Notes: generated by a model not told the origin, from the sequence alone. A stretch of 8,324 nt of DNA from Thermoflexales bacterium (GCA_016931085.1 JAFGFO010000356.1:1-8324), one strand, 5' to 3'. Shown: positions 1 through 6,986, numbered from the stretch's first letter. Made by a program: numbers and translations.

Positions 1-1124
1 CCCAGCACCTCGAACGAGTGCTCGCCCAGGAAAATGCCGCCGGCGTTGTGGATTTTCTCGGCCCATTTGGCCGGCTCTTCGACCGACAGGCACAGGTGCT
101 CAGGGGCAAAGGCGTCGGCCAGTTGGACAGCCGTTTCGAGGTCGGGCGTGATGACGGCCCCGCCCTGTCCCTGCAGGGATACTGCCGCGATTTCGGCCCG
201 GCTGAGCGTTTCCAGTTGCCGCGCCACTTCCACCTGCACCTGTTCAGCTAGCCGGCGGGATGGCGTGATCAAAATGGCGGTGGCCAGCGGGTCGTGCTCG
301 GACTGGGCCAGCAGGTCGGCGGCTACCCAGGCGGCTGTGGCCGAATCGTCGGCCACCACCACCGTTTCGGTCGGGCCGTACAACCCGTCCAGCCCGACGA
401 GGCCGTACACCTGGCGCTTGGCGATGGTGGTGAACAGGCCGCCGGCGCCCACGATCTTGTCCACGCGGGGAATCGTCTCGGTGCCGTAGGCCAGCGCGGC
501 GATGGCTTGCGCGCCGCCCAGCCGGAAAAGCCGGTCGACGCCGGCCACGTGCGCGGCGGCCAGCGTGATGGGAGCCACCTGGCCATCGAGCTTGCCGGGC
601 GGCGTGCACACGATGATTTGCTCCACCCCGGCCACTCGGGCCGGCACGACCGCCATCAGCAGAGAGGATGGCAGGGGGGCCGTGCCGCCCGGCACGTAAA
701 CGCCCACGCGCTGGATGGGCGTCAGCTTTTGACCCAGTGTCCCGCCCATCTCACCTGTCGTCCAGGAGGGGATGGGTTGGTGGGTGTGGAAATCGCGGAT
801 GCGCTCGGCCGAGAAGAGCAGCGCCTCGGCCAGCTCGGCTGGCAGCGCCTCGAAGGCGTCTTTCCAGGCCTGGGGTGGCACCTCAAAGCTGTCGAGCGAG
901 AGGTTGTCCACGCGCTGCGTCCAACTGCGCAGCGCCTCGTCGCCTTGCGCTCGCACTTCGGCCAGGATGCGGGCCACAGCCTGCTCGGGCGTCAGGTCCT
1001 GGCCGAACACGCGTTGGATGCTGGCCCGTAACGCCTCTGGCAGCTCGTCGAGCTGCATCAAGTCGCGCCGCCGGAGCACCGTCCGGCGCGCCTCATCCAG
1101 ATCGTCATAGATTTTCAGTGTCAC
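1..1124 (-). CDS. hisD: Histidinol dehydrogenase, C-terminus beyond window edge
   Basis: Catalyses the last two steps of histidine synthesis, oxidising L-histidinol to histidine with two NAD+; cytosolic zinc enzyme. Reading from 1124, 374 codons are visible of a family length near 430. Visible landmarks are GVYVPGG (141-147), GPTE (250-253), LLAQSEHDP with the zinc-ligand Gln274 and His277, and FAPEHL with the catalytic pair Glu342-His343. The sequence stops in ...GEHSFEVL, just before the expected GDY that holds the third zinc ligand. The start is GTG at 1124: it has AAGGAG six bases upstream, whereas the nearby ATG (1126) runs straight into TGA. One oddity is GAGG (226-229) where the family usually has GPGN. 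No frameshift is seen, so the gene is probably functional and simply cut by the window. Family assignment is very secure. Confidence 0.95.
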   Translation of the reverse strand, partial: MTLKIYDDLDEARRTVLRRRDLMQLDELPEALRASIQRVFGQDLTPEQAVARILAEVRAQGDEALRSWTQRVDNLSLDSFEVPPQAWKDAFEALPAELAEALLFSAERIRDFHTHQPIPSWTTGEMGGTLGQKLTPIQRVGVYVPGGTAPLPSSLLMAVVPARVAGVEQIIVCTPPGKLDGQVAPITLAAAHVAGVDRLFRLGGAQAIAALAYGTETIPRVDKIVGAGGLFTTIAKRQVYGLVGLDGLYGPTETVVVADDSATAAWVAADLLAQSEHDPLATAILITPSRRLAEQVQVEVARQLETLSRAEIAAVSLQGQGGAVITPDLETAVQLADAFAPEHLCLSVEEPAKWAEKIHNAGGIFLGEHSFEVL

Positions 1125-1140
1125 ATCTTGCTCCTTAAAC

Positions 1141-1169
1141 AAAAAAACCTCGCCGGCTTGGCCGGGAGG
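1141..1169 (-). terminator. Attenuator-like intrinsic terminator in the hisD leader
   Basis: On the minus strand CCTC-CCGGC-CAA-GCCGG-C-GAGG forms a nine-pair GC-rich stem with a three-base loop and one bulged C, followed at once by seven T's. It lies downstream of the hisD promoter and only four bases before the AAGGAG ribosome-binding site. It therefore cannot be the end of another gene's transcript and would stop transcription before hisD. This is the position of a transcription attenuator. I do not see a clean competing antiterminator or any T-box motif, so the controlling signal is inferred. Confidence 0.65.
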
Positions 1170-1193
1170 GCTTGCTTAATCGCAAAACCAAAC

Positions 1194-1250
1194 CTAGCCT
1201 GCCTGGCTGGGTGATGAGGACTGATGGTGTGTATCTGCTTGCTTGACCAT
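1194..1250 (-). CDS. Candidate hisD leader peptide, 18 codons
   Basis: A short frame MVKQADTHHQSSSPSQAG ends in TAG 25 bases before the attenuator-like hairpin. Two adjacent His codons (CAC CAT) sit in its middle. In enterobacterial his operons a leader peptide rich in His codons couples ribosome stalling to attenuation; only two His codons here make the analogy weak. There is no Shine-Dalgarno sequence, but the predicted transcription start (about 1250-1253) falls on or next to the ATG, so translation would be leaderless. It may also be a chance ORF. Confidence 0.3.
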   Translation of the reverse strand: MVKQADTHHQSSSPSQAG

Positions 1251-1259
1251 GGTGGCGCT

Positions 1260-1288
1260 ATTCTACCATTGGGCAGAGCTAAAGTCAA
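1260..1288 (-). promoter_or_regulatory. Housekeeping promoter for hisD
   Basis: On the minus strand TTGACT (1288-1283) and TAGAAT (1265-1260) are separated by exactly 17 bases, a near-consensus sigma-70-type promoter. The predicted start is near 1250-1253, giving a leader of about 126 bases before hisD. Confidence 0.75.
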
Positions 1289-1299
1289 GCTCCGATCAT

Positions 1300-1328
1300 T
1301 TGCAATTTCTTCCGTGGCAATGTATACT
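1300..1328 (+). promoter_or_regulatory. Promoter for the two membrane-protein genes
   Basis: TTGCAA (1300-1305) and TATACT (1323-1328) are 17 bases apart on the plus strand. The predicted start is near 1335, about 60 bases before the ATG at 1396. Its -35 box lies only 11 bases from the -35 box of the divergent hisD promoter, so the two polymerases would share or compete for the same upstream DNA. Confidence 0.7.
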
Positions 1329-1353
1329 GGAGCTGCGAAAACAGCCATTTCGT

Positions 1354-1386
1354 AGGGGCAATCCCCCGTGGTTGCCCTTGGGGGCA
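1354..1386 (+). repeat. Foldable 5' UTR element, likely dispersed-repeat copy
   Basis: AGGGGCAA (1354-1361) pairs with TTGCCCTT (1372-1379) around a ten-base loop (one G-T pair). Alternatively CCCCC (1363-1367) can pair with GGGGG (1380-1384), which belongs to the purine-rich stretch seven bases before the downstream ATG. The pattern GTAGGGGC..CCCC.GTGG..GCCC resembles short palindromic repeats I recall as scattered through Chloroflexota and cyanobacterial genomes. The pairing is visible; the repeat-family membership is from memory. Confidence 0.45.
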
Positions 1387-1395
1387 GGCACTCGA

Positions 1396-1956
1396 ATGAG
1401 CATTGATCTGGTCGTGTTGTTGGCGCTGTTGGGCGCCGCTGTGGGTACGTGGGTCGTGGTGCTGTGGTGGGTTCGCCAGCCCGAACGCCACCTGCGCGCC
1501 TGGCCGGCCGGCTGGAACGCGGCCGGCCTGGTGCTGTGGCTGGTGGCCGCCGCCATGGTGGCCGCCGGCTTGCGCTGGTCGTCCGAGATGCCGCTGCCGG
1601 CCAACTATCTCGACCTGGCGTCTTTATTGTTGGCGCCCGGCCTGACGCTGCCGGTGCTGGGGCTGGCTTGCTTTGGCATCGCGCGCCGCCCGGAAGGCCG
1701 CCGGCTCAGCGGGCTGGAGATGGTCGCGCTGGCCGCTTTTCTGCTCGGCCTATCCCAGATGTGCACGGGCTTTCATTACCTGGTGAGCCAGGCGGTTGTC
1801 CTGGTCGCGCGCGCCGACGAGGTGCTGAAGGGCTTGCTGGGCGGCGGCGTGATGACGTTGATCGCCGCAGGCTTGTGGTATTTCGAGGTCTTTCAGGCCG
1901 CCGGCAAGCCGGAGGGGAAAAACCAGACGGACGAGCACAATAATGAAAGCGAGTAA
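1396..1956 (+). CDS. Hypothetical multi-pass membrane protein (186 aa)
   Basis: I do not recognise a family. The protein has about five hydrophobic helices (roughly residues 4-26, 40-60, 70-96, 108-136 and 144-167) with short loops and a hydrophilic, Glu/Asn-rich tail (171-186). The loop between helices 1 and 2 is basic (RQPERHLR), as is the loop between 3 and 4 (RRPEGRR), which by the positive-inside rule puts both in the cytoplasm. The start at 1396 is preferred because an in-frame ATG at 1243 lies upstream of the predicted promoter; GGGGGCAGG seven bases ahead could serve as a poor ribosome-binding site. Its end overlaps the protease-like gene, so the two are probably co-translated and may work together, for example as a partner or substrate of the protease. 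Confidence 0.75.
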   Translation: MSIDLVVLLALLGAAVGTWVVVLWWVRQPERHLRAWPAGWNAAGLVLWLVAAAMVAAGLRWSSEMPLPANYLDLASLLLAPGLTLPVLGLACFGIARRPEGRRLSGLEMVALAAFLLGLSQMCTGFHYLVSQAVVLVARADEVLKGLLGGGVMTLIAAGLWYFEVFQAAGKPEGKNQTDEHNNESE

Positions 1957-2731
1957 CGACATGACAAGCCAAAGTTGGCAGGCTAAACTCACCCAGGCCG
2001 AGACCCCGCCGCCGTGGGGCATCGCGACGGCGATCGGGCTGATCTTGGGTTACCTGGTCGTCTTGAATGTCGTGGGATTCGTCGCGATGATCGCCAGTGC
2101 GCTGTTCACGCCTTTTGCCATGGCGAGCGAGGAAAACCTCGTCAAAATAGTCAGCACGGGCCAGTTCATCGCCATAACGAACGGGGCCGGTCACCTGGCC
2201 GCCTTGGGAATGATTTATTGGGTGGTCAATCGCGCTGCGCGGCGGCAGGCATCTTTTTTCGCCCTGGTAGGGCTGGAATCGGTGTCATTGTCATGGTTGG
2301 GAGTAGCGGCCGGCGGCGCGGCGCTGCTCGTCGTTCTGACCGAGCTGGTGGCGCTTTTGCCGGGCGCTTCACCGGTGCCCTGGCTGTACACGACGACGAT
2401 CCTGTTTACCTCGCCGTGGGATTGGATCGCGCTGGCTGTGCACCTGGTGCTCATCGCGCCACTCGTCGAGGAAGTCTTGCATCGCGGTGTGTTTTACCCG
2501 GCCGTGGCCGCCCGCTACGGGGTGTGGGCAGGCATGGCCGCCAGTATCGTGGTCTATGGCGCTCTGCATCTGATGACCTACGGCGGCGACTGGGCGGCGC
2601 TTTTACGTGCCTTTGCGGCCGGGATGCTGTACACATTCCTGCGCGCCGCCAGCAAGTCCACCTGGCCAGGCATCGTCGCTTTTACCTTGTCGTCCGCCTA
2701 TTTGCTAGCCAGGACCATGTCCCTGCTGTGA
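1943..2731 (+). CDS. CPBP-family intramembrane protease homologue, last motif lost
   Basis: Related to Rce1/CAAX-type (Abi/CPBP) membrane proteases, which cleave peptides within the bilayer using a Glu/His site. The protein has 262 residues and about seven or eight hydrophobic segments. Motif 1 is intact as EEVLHR (Glu176, Glu177, Arg181) and motif 2 as YGALH (His209). The expected final HxxxN motif reads FTLSS (Phe247...Ser251), so both conserved side chains are absent. It may therefore be an altered or inactive protease-fold protein. The annotated ATG overlaps the previous gene by 14 bases; an in-frame ATG at 1961, five bases after the upstream stop, is an equally good start, and both imply translational coupling. 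It converges on the kinase gene with a 20-base gap. CPBP proteins in bacteria have been tied to bacteriocin immunity and membrane-protein processing; no specific role can be read here. Confidence 0.85.
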   Translation: MKASNDMTSQSWQAKLTQAETPPPWGIATAIGLILGYLVVLNVVGFVAMIASALFTPFAMASEENLVKIVSTGQFIAITNGAGHLAALGMIYWVVNRAARRQASFFALVGLESVSLSWLGVAAGGAALLVVLTELVALLPGASPVPWLYTTTILFTSPWDWIALAVHLVLIAPLVEEVLHRGVFYPAVAARYGVWAGMAASIVVYGALHLMTYGGDWAALLRAFAAGMLYTFLRAASKSTWPGIVAFTLSSAYLLARTMSLL

Positions 2732-2751
2732 CGGCCAGGCTGGTGGGGCTT

Positions 2752-4833
2752 TCACGGCCGGCCGAATTTTTTCACCTCGTCCATAGCGTCGAGCAAGTCG
2801 CGCAAGGCCTGCACCTGCTCGTCGATGGCGGCATGCAGTCGCCGCGCCCGTTCCTCTTGCTCACCCTTGACGTCGACGAGCAAAACCTGGGAATAGAGCG
2901 TGCCCAGGGCCGCCACGGTCTCTTCGCCGTGCAGCTCGGCCTGGGCCACGACCCGCTCCAGCGCGCGCAAATGGCGCAGTTGCGTGCGGCGGGCGGCCAG
3001 CGCTTGGTGCACCGCCTCCTGGACGCCGGTGTCGGTGTCTTGATCCAGGCTCAGGCGCGCCTCCAGCACGTGGACGGCGCGCGGCACCGTGCTGAGATCG
3101 CGCCGGATAACGGGGTCGCGTTCGAGCTCGTCTAAGCGGGCGACCAGGCCATGGATGTAATCAACCCACTCGTCCAACTGTCGTGTGGCAAGCTGGATGC
3201 GCTCCTGCAGCGGGCCGGGGTCGAGTTGGGCGATGGCTGCCTTGATGCGCGCCTGGTAATCGCAGGCCTTGTCCAGCCACGCCTGGCGGGCCTCGACGTT
3301 GGAGGCTAGCTGGGGGGGCGTCGAGCCGGCGGGCGCTTCGGAGGCGGACGTGATGAGGCTGAAGGTATACCATGCCGCCAGCCCGGCGGCCAGGAAGACG
3401 CCGCTGACGATCAAGGCATACTGGATCATCCAGGCCAGGGCCGGGAAGGCTGAATCGGCGGGCGCCCAATGGGCCAGGGCACGCGTCCCGGCGATTACCA
3501 CCAGCCCCGTGGCCAGATACTTGATCAAAATGTCACGCGCCCGGCGGGTGTCGAAGCGGCTGCGCCGGGCAGCCGCGGCCGGCGATTTTTGCCCAATGAG
3601 CTGCCGGGTGCGCTTGAGATTGCGCTGAACAACAGCCTGCGGCCAACGGTGGTCGTAAGCGTACAAGCCGGCGGCTATGAACAAGGACAGCACGCCCGGC
3701 AGCAGGAACACCAGGCCTATGCTGTACATGCCTGGCTCCGCCCCGGCCTCCAACACCAGCCCCAGTGGATAGCTTATGCCCAGTGCGGCCAGCATCACGA
3801 ACGCGACGGCGCCTACCAGGTGGCCCGAAATGGCCTTGCTTCGATCCCGCAGGATGAACAAGGCGCTGCACAGCAGGAAGCCGGTCGCCCCCACCAGGGG
3901 CGGCGCCCATACTAACCAGCCGCCACGATGGGCGAATATGTCCAGCAAAGTGGACATGCCCAACCACAGGCCGGCCAGCGTAAACGTGGCGACGGCCACG
4001 ATTTCCAGGGCTTGTTGGGTCGAGGTAGGAGGCCGGGCGTATTCGCCGCTCAGCTTGAGCAGCGCTTCTTGAACGGCCGTCACCATGTCTTCGACCATCT
4101 CGTAGCGCCCGCTGCGATGGGTGGCTGTGGCGCACGCAATGACTTCTCGCAAGGGAAGCGGCAGGCGAGCAAAGTCGAGCGAGCGGGTAAGCGGCGACTG
4201 CTCCCCGGCACGCCTGGCGCTGAGCAGCTCGTAGAACATCACCCCCAGGGCGTAAATGTCGGCGCGCCCGTCGACGGCTTGCCCGCCGCGCTGCTCGGGC
4301 GCCATATAGGCTGGTGTCCCACCGGCGCCCGCTTCCCGCCCGCCGGTCTCGTGCGCGCGTCTCGCGTCCTGCGCGATGCCAAAATCGGCCAGCAGCGCGC
4401 GGCCGGATCGATCGAAGAGCACGTTGGAGGGTTTCACGTCGCGATGGATGATGCCCAGGGCGTGCGCATAGCTCAAGGCATCGCCTACCTGGCAGATGAT
4501 GCGCCCGGCCTCTTCGGCCGGCAGCGGCCGGCCCAGGCGCTCGGCCAGGCTGCCGCCCTGGACGTATTGCATGACCACGTAGGGCGTGTCTTGATAACGG
4601 CCGCTGTCATAGATGGGCAAAATGTTGGGATGTTCGAGCCGCGCCAGCGTCTTGGCCTCGCGCTCGAATGTCTCGAGGAAGGCCGGGTCGCGTCCCAGCT
4701 CGGAGGCGATGACCTTGATCGCCACGTAGCGGTCAAGCTCGGGCTGGTAAGCTTTGTACACCTCGGCCATGCCGCCCTCGCCGAGCTGTTCGACGACGTG
4801 ATACTTGCCCAGTTGGACGCCACACAGATCCAT
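2752..4833 (-). CDS. Membrane Ser/Thr protein kinase with six helices and helical C-terminal tail
   Basis: A Hanks-type (PknB-like) kinase. N-terminal kinase domain, about residues 10-262: glycine loop GEGGMAEV (18-25), VAIK Lys40, helix-C Glu59, HRDVKPSN (130-137, catalytic Asp132), DFG (150-152) and GTPAYMAPE (172-180). All key residues are present, so it should be active. Instead of a single helix and an outer sensor, it continues with six membrane segments (about 275-300, 306-327, 337-361, 369-392, 435-456, 464-490). A charged, Leu-rich helical tail follows (about 510-690), probably coiled coil. An even number of helices puts kinase and tail both inside the cell, and the outer loops are too short for a sensor domain. 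Its ATG follows the WD40 gene's stop by nine bases, in the same operon, so that protein is the obvious candidate partner. The ribosome site is weak, which fits coupling. The substrate is unknown. Confidence 0.93.
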   Translation of the reverse strand: MDLCGVQLGKYHVVEQLGEGGMAEVYKAYQPELDRYVAIKVIASELGRDPAFLETFEREAKTLARLEHPNILPIYDSGRYQDTPYVVMQYVQGGSLAERLGRPLPAEEAGRIICQVGDALSYAHALGIIHRDVKPSNVLFDRSGRALLADFGIAQDARRAHETGGREAGAGGTPAYMAPEQRGGQAVDGRADIYALGVMFYELLSARRAGEQSPLTRSLDFARLPLPLREVIACATATHRSGRYEMVEDMVTAVQEALLKLSGEYARPPTSTQQALEIVAVATFTLAGLWLGMSTLLDIFAHRGGWLVWAPPLVGATGFLLCSALFILRDRSKAISGHLVGAVAFVMLAALGISYPLGLVLEAGAEPGMYSIGLVFLLPGVLSLFIAAGLYAYDHRWPQAVVQRNLKRTRQLIGQKSPAAAARRSRFDTRRARDILIKYLATGLVVIAGTRALAHWAPADSAFPALAWMIQYALIVSGVFLAAGLAAWYTFSLITSASEAPAGSTPPQLASNVEARQAWLDKACDYQARIKAAIAQLDPGPLQERIQLATRQLDEWVDYIHGLVARLDELERDPVIRRDLSTVPRAVHVLEARLSLDQDTDTGVQEAVHQALAARRTQLRHLRALERVVAQAELHGEETVAALGTLYSQVLLVDVKGEQEERARRLHAAIDEQVQALRDLLDAMDEVKKFGRP

Positions 4834-4842
4834 CGCTATCGC

Positions 4843-6951
4843 CTACTTTCCCGCCGCCCCCCACAAGCGCAGCGTGCCATCGTACGCGCCTGAAGCCAGC
4901 CAGCGGCCATCGGGCGAAAAGGCCAGGCTGGTCACATAGTCCGTGTGCCCCTCCAGCGTGCGCAGCAGTTGGCCATCAGGGACCCGCCACAGCCGGACGG
5001 TGTTGTCCCACGCCCCCGAGGCCAGTACCGTCCCGTCGGCGCTAAAGGCGACGCTGCGCACCGTGCTCGTGTGCCCTTCCAGCTCGCGCAGCAGTTGGCC
5101 ATCGGAAACCCGCCACAACCACACGCGAGAACCCACGCTGGCCGCCAGCAGGCTGCCATCCGGCGAAAAGGCCACGCTTTCCATGTACCACCCCTTGTCG
5201 CCGGCGGGCAGGGTGCGCAGCAGCTCTCCGTCGGACACCCGCCACACCCGCACCGTATTGTCCTTTGCCTGTACCAGGGCATCGTCGTGCGCCGACGAAG
5301 CCAGCAGGCTGCCGTCGGCCGAAAAGGCCACGCTCTGCACGTAGCTCGCGTGCCCCTTTAGCTCGCGCCGGCGCACCAGCTTGTCTTGCACGATCTCCCA
5401 CAGCACCACCGTGTTCTTTACGCCGGCAGCCAGCCAGGGCGTTGTGGAATCGAAAGCCAGCCCGTGCACCGGCCCCAGGCTGCCGGTCTTGTCCAACAAG
5501 GTCCCGTCAGAGACCCGCCACAGCAGCATGTAGCCAGACGATACAGACGCCAGCCGCTCGCCGTCGGGGCTGAAAGCCACGTCCCAGACCAGGTCGTTGG
5601 CAGACACGCCAAACAGCAAGTTGGCGGCCCTGGCGGACGGGTCGTCTGCTGCTGGGTCTCGCGTTACCAGGCCCAATAACGCGCCGTCGGCCACCCGCCA
5701 CAACCGTATCACGCCATCCCACTGGCCGCCGGCGGCCAGCCGCTTGCCGTCGGGGCTGAAGGCCACGCTGCTGATCACGTCCGCGTGTATCTCTTGTGTG
5801 CGCAGCAGCGTTCGCTTGGCAAGCTCCCACAGCCGCAGGTGGCCCTGTCCGCCGTCTGACCAATGCGTGCGTGACACGGCGGCCAGCCTCGTCCCATCCG
5901 GCGAAAAAGCCACGCCGGTGACCTTGGCCTCGCCTCCTTTGAAGGTGTGTAACAGCCGGCCTTCTGGGACTTGCCACAAGCACACCTGACCGTCGTCCGC
6001 GCCCGAAACCAGCGTGTACTGACCGGCGGCGTCTCCGGTCGCCGCCGGCGAAAAGGCTACGCTGCTCACATAGCCCATGTGTCCTTTGAGCGTGCGCAGC
6101 AGTTTTCCACACTCGGCGGCCGGCTGGCTGCAGCCGCTCACCTGCCACAGGCGCACCGTGCTGTCGTAAGAGCCGGAGGCCAGCGTCTCCCCGCCCGGCG
6201 AAAAGGCCAGGCCGGCGATCGTATCCGTGTGCCCCTCAAGCACGCCCAGCAACTGGCCGTCGGAGACGCGCCACAGCCGCACCGTATCCTCGCCATACAG
6301 GCCGACCGATCCCACGGCCAGCACCGATCCGTCGGGCGAGAAGGCCAGGCTGGCCACGCCGCCTGTATGCCCTGTCAGCGTGCGCAGCAGTTGGCCGTCG
6401 CGCGAACGCCACAGCCACACCTCGTGTTTTTCGCCCGAGGCCAGCAGCAACCCGTCAGGCGAAAAGGCTACGTTGTTCCCCTGCAGCGTGTGCAAGAGTT
6501 GGCCGTCCGCCACGCGCCAGATTCGCGCTGGCCCGCCTGTAGCCACGCTCGCTCCGTCGGGCGCAAAGTCGACATCTGTGAGCGGACTGCCGGTCTCGAT
6601 AAAGCGTTCGAGCGCCAATGTCTCGGCCTTGTACAGGCCGAGGCCAGCCGTCGTGGCGACGGCCAGCAAGTGCCCGCCGGGCGCGTAGGCTACATCCATC
6701 GCCTTGCCGTGGCCCAGGCGCGCCAGTTGGCCAACCAGGCGAGCGTTGCCGGCGGAAATGGCCCCGGCCGGCTGGGGCAGCGCCTGACCAAGCGGAGGGG
6801 GATGAGCCAGATCGTTGACCGCCGCCGGCGTAGGGGAGGCCGCTGGAAAGGTGGGGGCGACGAACAAGGCCACCAGGCTGAACCCCAGCAGGCTCAACGT
6901 GACAATCGATATCCACACGATAAACGGGCGTTGGAATGGTGGAGCGGACAT
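4843..6951 (-). CDS. Membrane-anchored WD40 protein, two predicted seven-bladed propellers
   Basis: 702 residues from the ATG at 6951. A short basic start is followed by one hydrophobic helix (11-32), then a Pro/Ala-rich linker (33-76), then about fourteen WD40 repeats to the C-terminus. Each repeat has the form VxSVAFSPDGxxLASG...VRLWRVSDGQLLRTLxGHT. Fourteen blades suit two seven-bladed rings. Repeats 1, 2, 9 and 10 are the most divergent; 4 and 12-14 are close to identical in their cores. By the positive-inside rule the propellers face outwards, anchored by an uncleaved or lipid-free signal helix. A TTG at 6966 extends the frame by five codons but lies inside the promoter, so ATG 6951 is chosen. 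WD40 rings are binding platforms, not enzymes. Lying first in an operon with a kinase that lacks an outer sensor, it is likely to be that kinase's ligand-binding or scaffolding partner (inference). Confidence 0.93.
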   Translation of the reverse strand: MSAPPFQRPFIVWISIVTLSLLGFSLVALFVAPTFPAASPTPAAVNDLAHPPPLGQALPQPAGAISAGNARLVGQLARLGHGKAMDVAYAPGGHLLAVATTAGLGLYKAETLALERFIETGSPLTDVDFAPDGASVATGGPARIWRVADGQLLHTLQGNNVAFSPDGLLLASGEKHEVWLWRSRDGQLLRTLTGHTGGVASLAFSPDGSVLAVGSVGLYGEDTVRLWRVSDGQLLGVLEGHTDTIAGLAFSPGGETLASGSYDSTVRLWQVSGCSQPAAECGKLLRTLKGHMGYVSSVAFSPAATGDAAGQYTLVSGADDGQVCLWQVPEGRLLHTFKGGEAKVTGVAFSPDGTRLAAVSRTHWSDGGQGHLRLWELAKRTLLRTQEIHADVISSVAFSPDGKRLAAGGQWDGVIRLWRVADGALLGLVTRDPAADDPSARAANLLFGVSANDLVWDVAFSPDGERLASVSSGYMLLWRVSDGTLLDKTGSLGPVHGLAFDSTTPWLAAGVKNTVVLWEIVQDKLVRRRELKGHASYVQSVAFSADGSLLASSAHDDALVQAKDNTVRVWRVSDGELLRTLPAGDKGWYMESVAFSPDGSLLAASVGSRVWLWRVSDGQLLRELEGHTSTVRSVAFSADGTVLASGAWDNTVRLWRVPDGQLLRTLEGHTDYVTSLAFSPDGRWLASGAYDGTLRLWGAAGK

Positions 6952-6957
6952 GGCTAA

Positions 6958-6986
6958 ATCATACAACAGCTCGAAACGAACGTCAA
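6958..6986 (-). promoter_or_regulatory. Promoter of the WD40-kinase operon, probably leaderless
   Basis: On the minus strand TTGACG (6986-6981) and TATGAT (6963-6958) are 17 bases apart. Only six bases (TTAGCC) separate the -10 box from the ATG at 6951, so transcription should begin at the A of the start codon. No Shine-Dalgarno sequence precedes it, which agrees with a leaderless mRNA. Confidence 0.75.

Noticed and set aside
294..1031. Plus-strand 245-codon ORF opposite hisD
   Set aside because: Antisense shadow of a securely identified gene.
1122..1250. T-box riboswitch in the hisD leader
   Set aside because: No GGGTGGNACCGCG-type antiterminator sequence or specifier-loop architecture could be found.
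1121..1348. Minus-strand 75-codon ORF across the hisD leader, containing several His codons
   Set aside because: It starts upstream of the predicted promoter and reads through the attenuator hairpin and hisD ribosome site; the 18-codon frame fits the transcript better.
2732..2772. Possible plus-strand terminator: CGGCC...GGCCG followed by AATTTTTT
   Set aside because: The stem is only five pairs with a loop of 23 bases and lies partly inside the kinase coding end; the T-run is explained by Lys-Lys-Phe codons. Too weak to annotate.
2014..4893. Long plus-strand ORFs of 373 and 321 codons opposite or across the protease and kinase genes
   Set aside because: They overlap genes with clear domains in another frame, have compositions typical of GC-rich shadows (Arg/Gly/Ala/His-rich) and show no family motif.
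4920..6440. Regularly recurring similar segments that might suggest a repeat array or CRISPR
   Set aside because: The period (about 120-150 bases) and content are those of WD40 codons in one open frame; there are no constant repeats with unique spacers.
5971..6957. Plus-strand 328-codon ORF opposite the WD40 gene
   Set aside because: Its repeats simply mirror the WD40 DNA repeats in the wrong frame; no promoter or ribosome site.
6952..6966. TTG start five codons upstream for the WD40 protein
   Set aside because: It overlaps the -10 box, upstream of the predicted transcription start, and the ATG at 6951 begins a normal signal-anchor N-terminus.
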